Positions 8,148 to 16,656 of a stretch of DNA of 64,000 nt are shown here, in pieces. Positions within the stretch are counted from its first letter, which is position 1; each line of letters starts with the position of its first letter. The DNA is from Mycobacterium sp. D16Q13 (lineage in GTDB: Bacteria; Actinomycetota; Actinomycetes; Mycobacteriales; Mycobacteriaceae): positions 124,001 to 188,000 of the forward strand of contig NZ_MAEW01000017.1 in assembly GCF_002013375.1 (NCBI RefSeq), written 5' to 3'. The position numbers and the translations under genes are program-made. The notes under the pieces were generated by a model. The model was given only the letters and a program-made list of their open reading frames with translations. It did no database searches and was not told the origin of the DNA.

Positions 8148-9056
8148 CTAACGCGAACCGGCCTTCTCTCCCTCTTCGAAGATCGCCGAGGCGGGTCCGA
8201 CGATCAGCGGATCCGGGGCACCCACGATCTCCACGTCTTTGTTGTCATAGTCGAATTGCGAGAGCACGTATCGCATCGCCTCCAGGCGGGCACGTTTCTT
8301 GTCGTTGCTCTTAACTACCGTCCAGGGCGCACTGTCGGTATCGGTGTAGAAGAACATGGCCTCCTTGGCCTCGGTGTACGCGTCCCACTTGTCAAGGGAG
8401 GCGAGGTCGGTCGGCGAGAGCTTCCAGTGCCGAACGGGATCGGTACGCCGGGCCGCGAAGCGCGCCAACTGTTCCTTGCGGCTCACCGAGAACCACAACT
8501 TGATCAGGTGTGTACCCGAATTCACCAGCATGCGTTCGTATTCCGGCGCCTCGCGCAGGAATTCAGCGCACTGCGCAGGAGTGCAGTAGCCCATCACGCG
8601 CTCGACACCTGCCCGGTTGTACCAGGAGCGATCCATCAGCACGATCTCCCCGCCGCTGGGCAGGTGCGCGGTGTATCGCTGGAAATACCACTGACTCTGT
8701 TCCACCGGTGTCGGCTTCTCGAGCGCCACCACGCGGGCACCGCGGGGATTGAGGTGCTCGGTGAACCTCTTGATCGACCCGCCCTTACCGGCGGCGTCGC
8801 GGCCTTCGAAGACGATGCAGATCTTCTCGCCGTTCTCCTTGACCCACAGCTGCAGCTTGAGCAACTCGATCTGCAATTTGCGCTTGGCCTTCTCGTATTC
8901 CTTGCGGGTGAGTTTCTCGTCGTAGGGATAGCCCTGTTTCCAGGCATCCTTGCCCTCTTTGGTGCGACTGATGCCGCCGCGCAGGCTCGCGAGCTCATCG
9001 AGTTCAGCGGCGTAATCCACTGTGACTGAGGCGTTCGGTTTTTCTTGGTCGGCCAT
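8148..9056 (-). CDS. ppk2: Polyphosphate kinase 2 family protein
   Basis: About 300 residues, matching a single-domain PPK2. The Walker A motif is FEGRDAAGKGG, Walker B is VLMDRSWYNRAGVE, and the lid region contains basic RRTDPVRHWKLS. These enzymes move phosphate between polyphosphate and nucleoside phosphates in the cytoplasm. ATG 9056 (MADQEKP) is preferred over GTG 9080, because the longer form would include a 10-bp palindrome in its coding sequence. It is last in a minus-strand run with an SDR gene 54 bases upstream; that gap contains two tandem palindromes that look like its own operator. Confidence 0.93.
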   Translation of the reverse strand: MADQEKPNASVTVDYAAELDELASLRGGISRTKEGKDAWKQGYPYDEKLTRKEYEKAKRKLQIELLKLQLWVKENGEKICIVFEGRDAAGKGGSIKRFTEHLNPRGARVVALEKPTPVEQSQWYFQRYTAHLPSGGEIVLMDRSWYNRAGVERVMGYCTPAQCAEFLREAPEYERMLVNSGTHLIKLWFSVSRKEQLARFAARRTDPVRHWKLSPTDLASLDKWDAYTEAKEAMFFYTDTDSAPWTVVKSNDKKRARLEAMRYVLSQFDYDNKDVEIVGAPDPLIVGPASAIFEEGEKAGSR

Positions 9057-9067
9057 GGATTCAGCAT

Positions 9068-9095
9068 CCCACGTGGGCACAAAGTCCCACGTGGG
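9068..9095. promoter_or_regulatory. Tandem CCCACGTGGG palindromes upstream of ppk2
   Basis: Two identical perfect 10-bp palindromes at 9068-9077 and 9086-9095, spaced 18 bp start to start, fill the gap between the SDR stop and the ppk2 start. Two aligned sites of this kind suggest an operator bound by two dimers. The factor is unknown. Confidence 0.5.
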
Positions 9096-9110
9096 AAACC
9101 CCTAGCCGGT

Positions 9111-9860
9111 TCAGGCCAGGCGTCCCGCCAACCGCGGTGGAATCAAGCGCATGATCAAGGTCACCGGGGCCCACGGCCAGCGCGGCACCGCAGCACGTCC
9201 GGGCTCCCTCTCGATGGCGTCCACCATCGCCGTCACACCAGTCTTGGTGTCCACCATCATCGGGGTGGTCGGCGACTTGGCGCTCAAGTCGGTCTGGATG
9301 TAGCCGGGCTCGATGGTACTGACTTTGATAGGGCCGGTGGCGTATTCGGCACGCAGCGACTCGCCCAGCGAGGACAGTCCAGCCTTGCTGGCCGCGTAAG
9401 CCGCCTTGGTGCCGGGCAGCCCCTTGGCCGCGGTTACCGACGAGATGAGCACCAGGTGCCCGTGGCCCTGCTCTTTGAACAGCGCCAGCGCCGCTTCGAT
9501 CTGCACCAGCGCACCAATGAGATTGGTTTCGATGGTTTGGATGTTGGCCCACGACTTGCCGCCGCCCAGATGCCAGCCCTTGGCGATACCGGCGTTCACG
9601 ACTACGCGGTCCAGGCCGCCGAGCTCCTCGCGCAGCTCACCGAAGACCACCGGCACCGAGTCATGGTCGGTGACGTCCAGGGACCGCACGGCGACCGAGA
9701 TACCCGGGTTGGCGGCCAACAGCTCAGCCTTGAGTTCTTCCAGCGCCTCGGTGCGCCGGGCGCACAGCGCCAGGTCACGTCCCTTCGCGGCGAACTGACG
9801 GGCCATCTCGGCGCCCAGGCCGGAGCTCGCCCCGGTGATAAGGATCTTCTGTCGCGTCAC
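9111..9860 (-). CDS. Short-chain dehydrogenase/reductase
   Basis: 249 residues with the classical SDR plan: TGASSGLGAEMA for the nucleotide, NAG in VVVNAGIA, Ser in LVLISSVTAAKG, and YAASK as the catalytic Tyr-x3-Lys. The pairing with an Fpg-like gene 9 bases upstream recalls M. tuberculosis Rv0944-Rv0945, so this is likely the Rv0945 counterpart. Substrate unknown. The C-terminal region ends in a hydrophobic stretch (WAPVTLIMRLIPP) that could associate with membrane. Confidence 0.88.
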   Translation of the reverse strand: MTRQKILITGASSGLGAEMARQFAAKGRDLALCARRTEALEELKAELLAANPGISVAVRSLDVTDHDSVPVVFGELREELGGLDRVVVNAGIAKGWHLGGGKSWANIQTIETNLIGALVQIEAALALFKEQGHGHLVLISSVTAAKGLPGTKAAYAASKAGLSSLGESLRAEYATGPIKVSTIEPGYIQTDLSAKSPTTPMMVDTKTGVTAMVDAIEREPGRAAVPRWPWAPVTLIMRLIPPRLAGRLA

Positions 9861-9869
9861 GTTGTCACT

Positions 9870-10733
9870 TTATTTGAGGAGCCGCGAGAGCCGACGGTCG
9901 GCCAGCACCTTGCCGCCGGTCTGGCATGTCGGGCAGTACTGGAACGACTTGTCGGCGAACGACACCTCCCGCACCACGTCGCCGCACACCGGGCAGGGCA
10001 TACCGGTTCGCGCGTGCACCCGCAATCCGGATCGCTTCTCCCCCTTGAGAGTCGCCGCTTGCTGCCCCACGCTGCGCTCCACCGCGTCGGTGAGGACCGA
10101 CTGCATCGCCTCGTACAACGCCGCCAGCTGGCCGTCGGTGAGTGCCTTTCCGCTGGCGAAGGGAGACAGCTTGGCCACATGCAGGATCTCGTCGCTGTAT
10201 GCGTTGCCAATCCCGGCGATCACTCGCTGGTCGGTGATCACGTTCTTCAGACGTGCGGTGGTGCCGGACAAGATATCGGCCAATCCGGCGGCGGTCAGAG
10301 AGAGCGCATCGGGCCCCAAGGAGGCGATCTGCGGCACAGAGGCCGGGTCGGCCACGACCCACACGGCCAAACGCTTTTGGGTGCCGGCCTCGGTGAGATC
10401 GAATCCCGGTGCATCGCCAGGTGTTCCAAGATGCACCCGCAGTGCGATGGGCCCCTTGCCTGGCTTGAGTGGCGCTGCCGCCAGCTTGTCCGACCAGCGC
10501 AGCCACCCGGCGCGCGACAGGTGGGCAATCAGATACAGGTCCCCAGCCTGCAGGCCAAGGTACTTACCCCAGCGCGTCGCACCCGTGACCGTCCGGCCGT
10601 ACAGGGCGGTGATCGGCGGATCAAAGGTCTTGAGCACCGAGAACGCCGAGACGTCGATGCGGGCGATGGTGGTCCCGGCCGCGTGACGACGCAAGTAATC
10701 GGCGAGTGCCTCGACTTCCGGTAGTTCGGGCAT
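9870..10733 (-). CDS. Fpg/Nei-family DNA glycosylase
   Basis: A base-excision-repair glycosylase/AP lyase homologue of 287 residues. It begins MPELPEVEALADYL, where Pro2 and Glu3 of the mature protein are catalytic. It carries the helix-two-turn-helix segment DQRVIAGIGNAYSDEILH and a C-terminal zinc finger with CPVCG and CPTC. The order beside the SDR and near ligD/ku matches the M. tuberculosis Rv0937c-Rv0945 neighbourhood, so this is probably the Rv0944-like paralogue rather than main MutM. The target lesion cannot be deduced. Confidence 0.9.
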   Translation of the reverse strand: MPELPEVEALADYLRRHAAGTTIARIDVSAFSVLKTFDPPITALYGRTVTGATRWGKYLGLQAGDLYLIAHLSRAGWLRWSDKLAAAPLKPGKGPIALRVHLGTPGDAPGFDLTEAGTQKRLAVWVVADPASVPQIASLGPDALSLTAAGLADILSGTTARLKNVITDQRVIAGIGNAYSDEILHVAKLSPFASGKALTDGQLAALYEAMQSVLTDAVERSVGQQAATLKGEKRSGLRVHARTGMPCPVCGDVVREVSFADKSFQYCPTCQTGGKVLADRRLSRLLK

Positions 10734-10748
10734 GTGCTCAGTCTGCCT

Positions 10749-11498
10749 CTACTCGCCGACACTCCGCAGGAGGTAAGTGTCCATGATCCATCCATGTTCG
10801 GCCCGGGCCGAGGCACGAACCTCGGCGATTCGGGCACCTACCTCGCCGACCGCCCCCGACACCAACAGCTCGTGTTCGGTGCCCAGGTAAGCACCCCACC
10901 AGATCTGTGTCGACGGCTCCAGCTGCCGGAACGCGCAATCACCGTCGAGCATCACCACCACGGTTCCTGTGCGGGGCCACTCATCCAGCAACCGGCGCCC
11001 GGTCGTGATGAGCACCGGTTCCCCGATACCGTTCAGCACAATCCGGTGCCGCGCGGTGAGCGCGGAAATCGCCGTAATACCCGGCAGCACGTCGTACTCG
11101 AATGCGTGGGGATCGTGGACCAGGATCGCATCCAGAATCCGCAGCGTGCTGTCGTAGAGGGAAGGATCCCCCCAGGCAAGAAAGGCGCCAACTCCGTTCT
11201 CGGGCAGCTCGGAAGCAATTGCTTTGCCCCACAAGGCAGCCCGTTCGGCATGCCACTGCGACACCGCGCCCCGATACTCACCCTTGCCGCGGACCGGGTC
11301 GGACAATTCAACGAAGCGATAGTCCGGGTCGGTGATGTAGCGCTCGCAGATATGGCGGCGCAGTTCGACCAGATCGCCCTTGGTGTCACCTTTGTCGGCG
11401 ACGAAGAAGACGTCGACCTCGTTAAGCGCCGCGATGGCCTGCACGGTCAGGTATTCGGGATGACCGGCGCCAATCCCGATGACGCGAATCCGTCGCAT
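10749..11498 (-). CDS. cobF: Precorrin-6A synthase (deacetylating)
   Basis: A 249-residue SAM-dependent methyltransferase of the aerobic cobalamin pathway, which methylates C-1 of precorrin-5 with loss of acetate. N-terminal IRVIGIGAGHPEYLTVQA and the internal FLAWGDPSLYDST loop are characteristic of CobF. It sits 6 bases after the TetR gene and 15 before the Fpg-like gene, apart from other cob genes. Confidence 0.9.
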   Translation of the reverse strand: MRRIRVIGIGAGHPEYLTVQAIAALNEVDVFFVADKGDTKGDLVELRRHICERYITDPDYRFVELSDPVRGKGEYRGAVSQWHAERAALWGKAIASELPENGVGAFLAWGDPSLYDSTLRILDAILVHDPHAFEYDVLPGITAISALTARHRIVLNGIGEPVLITTGRRLLDEWPRTGTVVVMLDGDCAFRQLEPSTQIWWGAYLGTEHELLVSGAVGEVGARIAEVRASARAEHGWIMDTYLLRSVGE

Positions 11499-11504
11499 AG
11501 CGAC

Positions 11505-12155
11505 TTAAGAAGCAGCCGAATTGGGAGTCAACACCGCCGAGATCTCCTCGGTGATCGCCGATACGGTGAGCAGGTTGCCAATGAAATCGCCCAACTGCTC
11601 GTCGCTCTGAGTCTCGACAACACCGGGAGTCACCAACAACGAGGCGGCGATCCGGAAGCTCCACTCGGCGGCGGCCCGGACGTTGATGCTGGCCAGCTGC
11701 TCCTCGGTGAGCAACTTGCGGAAGTACGGGGCCAGCAACACGGTCGTCTGGTCGATGAACGGACGGGCCTTGACCGTCAGGTACGGCAGCACCTGCTCGG
11801 GGTTCTCCTTGAGGCCCTTCTGCAGCAACGGATGGTGGCGACCGTGCTGGACGATGCGCACGATGGCATCGATGAATCCGGTGCGCGGCGTCTTGGCCGT
11901 CGCGAAGACCGGTTCCAGAATCTCTCCGAAACGCAGAAATTCGCGATGGAACAGCGCCTCGATGATCGCGGCCTGGTCACCCACGTGCTTGTAGACGGTG
12001 GGCCGCGACAGGCCGGCCTTCTTGGCGATCAGCGCATGCAGGCGCGCCTCGTAGCCATGTTCCAGCAAGCATTCCTCGGCGGCATCGAGGATTCGACGGC
12101 GAATCTCGCCGTGATCGCGGGTGCGGCCACGATGGCTCGACCGGCTCACTTTCAT
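11505..12155 (-). CDS. TetR-family transcriptional regulator
   Basis: 216 residues. The N-terminal HTH (about residues 17-63) reads RRRILDAAEECLLEHGYEA...LIAKKAGLSRPTVYKHVGDQAAII, followed by a variable ligand domain. It is the first gene of the minus-strand run ahead of cobF and is divergent from the AurF-like oxygenase gene, the more likely regulatory target. Two inverted repeats lie in the shared 109-base spacer. Confidence 0.88.
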   Translation of the reverse strand: MKVSRSSHRGRTRDHGEIRRRILDAAEECLLEHGYEARLHALIAKKAGLSRPTVYKHVGDQAAIIEALFHREFLRFGEILEPVFATAKTPRTGFIDAIVRIVQHGRHHPLLQKGLKENPEQVLPYLTVKARPFIDQTTVLLAPYFRKLLTEEQLASINVRAAAEWSFRIAASLLVTPGVVETQSDEQLGDFIGNLLTVSAITEEISAVLTPNSAAS

Positions 12156-12197
12156 CGGTGCCTACTTTCGTTCGCCACACAAATTACGTGGCACTTC

Positions 12198-12235
12198 GCG
12201 TCTCACTTGACGCCTCAACCTGCAACGTTTACGTT
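12198..12235. promoter_or_regulatory. Inverted repeats between TetR and AurF-like genes
   Basis: GCGTC-N6-GACGC at 12198-12213 and AACGT-TT-ACGTT at 12224-12235 are both symmetric and lie in the divergent spacer. Either could be the TetR operator; the second is only about 30 bases from the oxygenase start and overlaps the likely promoter. Confidence 0.4.
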
Positions 12236-12264
12236 TGACATCCTAACGGAAAGGACGGCCAACG

Positions 12265-13167
12265 GTGACCGCAACCCTCAATAACGGCCCCACTCGCGAG
12301 GAGTACTCAGACCGGCTGCTCAAAGGTTCCGTGCGCAGGTCGTACCAGCCGATGGTCGACCTGGACTGGGACGCACCGTTAGATCCCGACAAGTACTTCC
12401 TTCCCCCGAAGGCAATCTCGCTGTATGGCACCGACATCTGGAACAACATGTCACGCGCCGAACAGATTGAGCTGTCCAAGCACGAGATGGCCAACGTCCT
12501 GTCGGTCGGCATCTGGTTCGAGAACATCCTCAATCAGAGCCTGCTGCGCGCTCTCATGCACGCCAGACCGAACAGCAGCGAGACCTTCTATTCGCTCACC
12601 GAGATCGGCGACGAGACCCGGCACATGACGATGTTCGGTAAGGCGATATCGCAAGCCGGGGTCGAGCCTTACCGGCTGCCGCTCTACCAGCGGTGGCTGG
12701 CCAACGCCCTGCCCCTGGTCCTCAAGGGCCCGATGCTCTGGGTCGCCGCCCTGATCGGCGAGGAGATCTTCGACGCGATCCAGCGCGAGATGATGGATGA
12801 TCCCGAGCTGCAACCAATGGTCGCTCGGCTCATGCGAATTCACGTCACCGAGGAAGCTCGGCACATCCAGTTCGCACGTGACGGCCTGCGTCAGCGCGTT
12901 GACAAACTGCCGTGGTACGCGCGCTTCATCGTCCGGCACGTCAACGGCTTCGGCGGGCCCATCTTCATGTACCTGTTCACGAATCCGAAGATGTACCGCA
13001 ACGTCGGGCTGCCCGGATATCAAACCCAGCGGATCGCGTACCGCAACGAGAACTTCCGCGAGACGCAACAGCTCGGTTTCGCACCGCTGTACAACTTCCT
13101 GACCGGTATCGGCCTGATGGGTGGAACGTCACGCTGGATGTGGCGCAAAGCAAAGTTCGTCGCATGA
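12265..13167 (+). CDS. AurF-like diiron oxygenase
   Basis: A 300-residue ferritin-fold oxygenase of the AurF (p-aminobenzoate N-oxygenase) family. Carboxylate/His ligands are visible in helices reading ...FENILNQ, SLTEIGDETRHMTMFGKAI (E-x-x-DETRH), IGEEIFDAIQREMM and HVTEEARHIQFAR (E-x-x-EARH). Members N-oxygenate aryl amines or oxidise alkyl substrates; the mycobacterial substrate is unknown. GTG start with GGAAAGGA upstream. It overlaps the DUF4873 gene by ATGA and is divergent from a TetR gene. Confidence 0.85.
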   Translation: MTATLNNGPTREEYSDRLLKGSVRRSYQPMVDLDWDAPLDPDKYFLPPKAISLYGTDIWNNMSRAEQIELSKHEMANVLSVGIWFENILNQSLLRALMHARPNSSETFYSLTEIGDETRHMTMFGKAISQAGVEPYRLPLYQRWLANALPLVLKGPMLWVAALIGEEIFDAIQREMMDDPELQPMVARLMRIHVTEEARHIQFARDGLRQRVDKLPWYARFIVRHVNGFGGPIFMYLFTNPKMYRNVGLPGYQTQRIAYRNENFRETQQLGFAPLYNFLTGIGLMGGTSRWMWRKAKFVA

Positions 13168-13472
13168 TGGATGACGACGACCTGTACGACGGCCCCGCCG
13201 TCATCACCGCAGGCGAGTTCACCGTCGAGTCCCGGGTACGCCTGATCGGGTTCTTCAACCCGCTGGACGGCAAGTTCCACTGGCAGGGAACGATCTACGC
13301 CAAGCCGGAGGGCGGGGAGCTCAAGGGCGGCACCCAGGTCACTATCGCCGTGGGCGAGACCAGCGCACCGGGGCGGATCACCGAGCAGACCCCATGGGGC
13401 CACTTTTCGGTGGCAGGTGTGGGCGCACCGCCGTACCCGCTACCCGAGATCGAGCTCGACGTCGCCAACTGA
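13164..13472 (+). CDS. DUF4873 domain protein
   Basis: A 102-residue, beta-rich protein starting MMDDDDLYDGPAVI and containing GEFTVESRVRLIGFFNPLDGKFHWQGTIYA and WGHFSVAGVGAPPYPL, a pattern I associate with DUF4873. That domain is often fused to or beside flavin or oxygenase enzymes. Coupling to the AurF-like gene by a 4-base overlap suggests an accessory subunit. Its 3' end overlaps the convergent ligD by 33 bases. Confidence 0.7.
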   Translation: MMDDDDLYDGPAVITAGEFTVESRVRLIGFFNPLDGKFHWQGTIYAKPEGGELKGGTQVTIAVGETSAPGRITEQTPWGHFSVAGVGAPPYPLPEIELDVAN

Positions 13473-15755
13473 CTTATCGGTGCGCAGACCACGCCAGCTG
13501 GAATGCTTGAGGATGCCGCCGGGTGTCCGATCGCCGTAGCGGACTTCGCCAACCAGCGCCGGCTCGACAAACTGCACATCCTTGGACTCGACCGCGGAAA
13601 GCGGTGCACTAAACGGGGATTCATCGCGGTGCAACGGTTCTAACCGCTCCTTGAGTGACGCCAATTCCTTCTCCGTGAACCCGGTACCGACCCGTCCCGC
13701 ATAACGAAGGCCGCCATCGTCCGGGATTCCCATCAGCAGCGCCCCGATCCCGCTGCTGCGCCCGCCCTGCCCCTTCCGCCACCCACCGATGACGACCTCT
13801 TGGCTGCTCCAGTTCTTCGCCTTGATCCAGGACTGAGTGCGGCCCGGGGCGTAACTGGAATCGAGCCTCTTGGCGACGACGCCCTCCCACCCCTGGTCAT
13901 GCGAATGCGCCAGCGCTGTAGCACCATCGCCGTTCAGCTGTTCCGGCACGGTCATCGTCTCGGTGCCGGAACCGAGTACGTCGAGCAGTCGGCGCCGGTC
14001 GCGATACTTAGTGTGCAGCAAGGATTTTCCATCTAGATAGAGCAGATCGAAAGCCCAGAACTCCGTCTCCGTACCGGCCGTCCGATTTTGCAGCAGCGAG
14101 AAGCTCGGCAGCCCCTTCGAATCCAGTACGACCACCTCACCGTCCAGAATCACACGGTGATCGGCCAATTCGTGGGCGAGCCGCCGCAAGGCCGGGAACT
14201 CCGCGGTGACATCGCGCCCGCTGCGCGCCAAGGCCCTCATCCGGCCATGGTCGCATTCGAGAATGAGGCGGTAGCCGTCCCACTTTCCTTCGAAGGCCCA
14301 CTCATCGGCTGCCAGGCCCGCCACAGATCCCGTGGCGGGCAACATCGGCGCAAGGCCGGCCGGCATGGTGGCGGGTGATCGCTGATCCTTCATGCGGTGG
14401 GCCAGCCACTGCTTGCCACCGGTTCGGATCAGCGCATACCGCCCCGAAATTCGCTTGCCATGCAGGGTGACAATGACCTCTCCTTTGGCCCCGCCGTCGG
14501 ACGCGGAGTCGTCGCGTGGATCGATGAACTTCTCGGTGTCGTAGGTGCCCGAGTCCCAGATGGTCACCTCCCCCGCGCCGTACTCCCCCTTCGGAATGGT
14601 GCCTTCGAAGGTCCCGTACTCCAGTGGGTGATCCTCGGTGTGCACCGCAAGATGGTTGACCGAGGGTTCCATGGGCAGATTCTTGGGAACTGCCCACGAG
14701 ACCAGCACGCCGTCACGCTCCAGCCGGAAGTCGTAGTGCAGTGCGGTGGCGTGATGCTCCTGGATGACAAACGAACTGCCGTGGCCTGCCTGCGGTTCAA
14801 CGGCCGGCACCGGTTCGGGAGTGCGCGCAGGATCGCGCATGCTGCGGTACGTGGACAGCCTGTCCTCGACGATCTCGACATCGTCAAGACCGGCCAGCAG
14901 ATCACCCTCGCGTTCTGCGCGCGCCAGCACTTCGTCGAAACGCAGTTGACGCAGCTCCGGATCGTCGAGTTCCTCCCAGGTACGCGGCGCGGCAACGGTC
15001 GGCGCGGCGCGGCCACGCAATGAGTACGGGGCAACCGTCGTTTTGGAACCGCTGTTCTGACTCCAGTCAACGAATACCTTGCCCGCACGCAGCTCCCGGG
15101 TCATCGTTGCCGTCACCAGATCCGGCATCGACTGCTCCAGCTGGACCGCGACCTTTCGGGCGACGGTCACCGCACCGGATGAGCTGACCGGTTGCGCCAG
15201 CGGCACATACAGGTGAAGGCCCTTGCTGCCACTGGTCACAGGGAAGGTGGTCAGACCGATATCCTCGAGTACATCGCGCACCGCTCGCGCGACCTGCGCC
15301 AGCTGCAGCATGCCCACCCCCTCGCCCGGATCCAAATCGAACACCAATCGCGTTGCCGGACCAGGATTTTCGCCAACGAATCGCCATTGCGGCACATGTA
15401 CTTCCAGCGCCGCCTGCTGGGCTATCCAGGCCAGCGCCACCGAGGTGTCGATCAACGGGTAGGTGACGTAGCGGGATTTGTGCTCGATGCGGCGCCGCGG
15501 AAGCCAATCCGGAGCCGACGACGCCAGGTCCTTCTCGAAGAACGATGGCTGGCCAACTCCATTAGGCCAGCGCTTACGGGTGACCGGACGCCCCCCGATA
15601 TGCGGCAGCATGAAGGGCGCAATGGCGGTGTAGTAGCCGAAAATGTCGGCTTTGGTAGTCCCGGTATCCGGGTACAGCACCTTTTCCGCGTTGGTAAGGC
15701 GCACAGAAGGTCCCGAAGCTGGCTGCGTGGGCCATACTTGGGATATGCGTTCCAT
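13440..15755 (-). CDS. ligD: Multidomain ATP-dependent DNA ligase LigD (Pol-PE-Lig)
   Basis: The NHEJ repair enzyme. The N-terminal primase/polymerase domain has the metal motif VFDLDPGEG and SGSKGLHLYVPL. The central 3'-phosphoesterase has HYDFRLERDGVLVSWAVPKNLP and EYGAGEVTIWDSGTY. The C-terminal ligase has the adenylation motif FEGKWDGYRL and ends with a KPVF-like OB-fold region. About 770 residues, similar to M. tuberculosis LigD in length and domain order. ATG 15755 overlaps the divergent ku start by 11 bases; GTG 15704 is a non-overlapping alternative that fits the M. tuberculosis N-terminus about as well. Works with Ku encoded next door. Confidence 0.95.
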   Translation of the reverse strand: MERISQVWPTQPASGPSVRLTNAEKVLYPDTGTTKADIFGYYTAIAPFMLPHIGGRPVTRKRWPNGVGQPSFFEKDLASSAPDWLPRRRIEHKSRYVTYPLIDTSVALAWIAQQAALEVHVPQWRFVGENPGPATRLVFDLDPGEGVGMLQLAQVARAVRDVLEDIGLTTFPVTSGSKGLHLYVPLAQPVSSSGAVTVARKVAVQLEQSMPDLVTATMTRELRAGKVFVDWSQNSGSKTTVAPYSLRGRAAPTVAAPRTWEELDDPELRQLRFDEVLARAEREGDLLAGLDDVEIVEDRLSTYRSMRDPARTPEPVPAVEPQAGHGSSFVIQEHHATALHYDFRLERDGVLVSWAVPKNLPMEPSVNHLAVHTEDHPLEYGTFEGTIPKGEYGAGEVTIWDSGTYDTEKFIDPRDDSASDGGAKGEVIVTLHGKRISGRYALIRTGGKQWLAHRMKDQRSPATMPAGLAPMLPATGSVAGLAADEWAFEGKWDGYRLILECDHGRMRALARSGRDVTAEFPALRRLAHELADHRVILDGEVVVLDSKGLPSFSLLQNRTAGTETEFWAFDLLYLDGKSLLHTKYRDRRRLLDVLGSGTETMTVPEQLNGDGATALAHSHDQGWEGVVAKRLDSSYAPGRTQSWIKAKNWSSQEVVIGGWRKGQGGRSSGIGALLMGIPDDGGLRYAGRVGTGFTEKELASLKERLEPLHRDESPFSAPLSAVESKDVQFVEPALVGEVRYGDRTPGGILKHSSWRGLRTDKSVGDVELDLG

Positions 15756-16554
15756 CTGGAAGGGCTCCCTCGCCTTCGGGCTGGTGAACGTCCCTGTCAA
15801 GGTATACAGCGCGACCGAGGATCACGACCTCAAGTTCCATCAGGTCCACAACAAGGACAACGGCCGGATCCGCTACAAACGCACCTGCGAAGAATGCGGT
15901 GAGATCGTCGAGTTCCGGGACATCAACAAGGCCTACGAGGCCGAGGACGGCCGCACCGTCGTCATCACCGACGAGGATCTCGCGAGCCTGCCCGCCGAGT
16001 CCAGCCGCGAGATCGAGGTGCTGGAGTTCATTCCCGCCGCCGAACTCGACCCGCTGATGTATGACAAGAGTTACTACCTGGAGCCGGATAGCAAGTCTTC
16101 GAAATCGTATGTGCTGCTGGCACAGACACTCGCGAAGACCGATCGGGTAGCGATCGTGCATTTCGCGCTGCGTAACAAGACACGGCTCGCGGCCTTGCGG
16201 GTCAAGGACTTCGGCACGCGTCAGGTGATGATCATCCACACGCTGCTATGGCCCGACGAGATTCGTGCACCCGACTTCCCCGTGCTGGACCAGGAAGTGA
16301 AGATCAAACCGGCCGAACTGTCGATGGCGGGTCAGGTGGTGGAGTCGATGGCCGACGATTTTGATCCGAGCCGGTATAACGACACGTACCAGTCGCAGCT
16401 ACTGGAGATGGTCGAGGCGAAGCTCGAAGGTGGCGAGGCGTTCACCAAGGAAGAGGCGCCCACCGAACTCGACGCTACCGACGTCTCGGACCTGCTGGCC
16501 AAGCTCGAGGCGAGCGTGAAGAAACGTCAGGCGGAGAAGGCCAGCACCAACTAG
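15745..16554 (+). CDS. ku: Non-homologous end-joining protein Ku
   Basis: 269 residues, the minimal bacterial Ku that encircles DNA ends as a homodimer and recruits LigD. It starts MRSIWKGSLAFGLVNVPVKVYSA, the usual opening, contains KRTCEECGEIVEF and SYYLEPDSKSSKSYVLL, and ends with a short basic tail (KKRQAEKAS). The 5' end overlaps or abuts ligD, so the two divergent promoters must lie inside each other's coding DNA. Confidence 0.96.
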   Translation: MRSIWKGSLAFGLVNVPVKVYSATEDHDLKFHQVHNKDNGRIRYKRTCEECGEIVEFRDINKAYEAEDGRTVVITDEDLASLPAESSREIEVLEFIPAAELDPLMYDKSYYLEPDSKSSKSYVLLAQTLAKTDRVAIVHFALRNKTRLAALRVKDFGTRQVMIIHTLLWPDEIRAPDFPVLDQEVKIKPAELSMAGQVVESMADDFDPSRYNDTYQSQLLEMVEAKLEGGEAFTKEEAPTELDATDVSDLLAKLEASVKKRQAEKASTN

Positions 16555-16656
16555 CCACCGCACACCGCAGGCCTCGCGCGAAGGGGCCTCGCCGCATCCC
16601 AAAGTTTCGGGTACTCTAACTTTTCTATTCGGTGTACTTGAAATCAGGAGGCGTGG

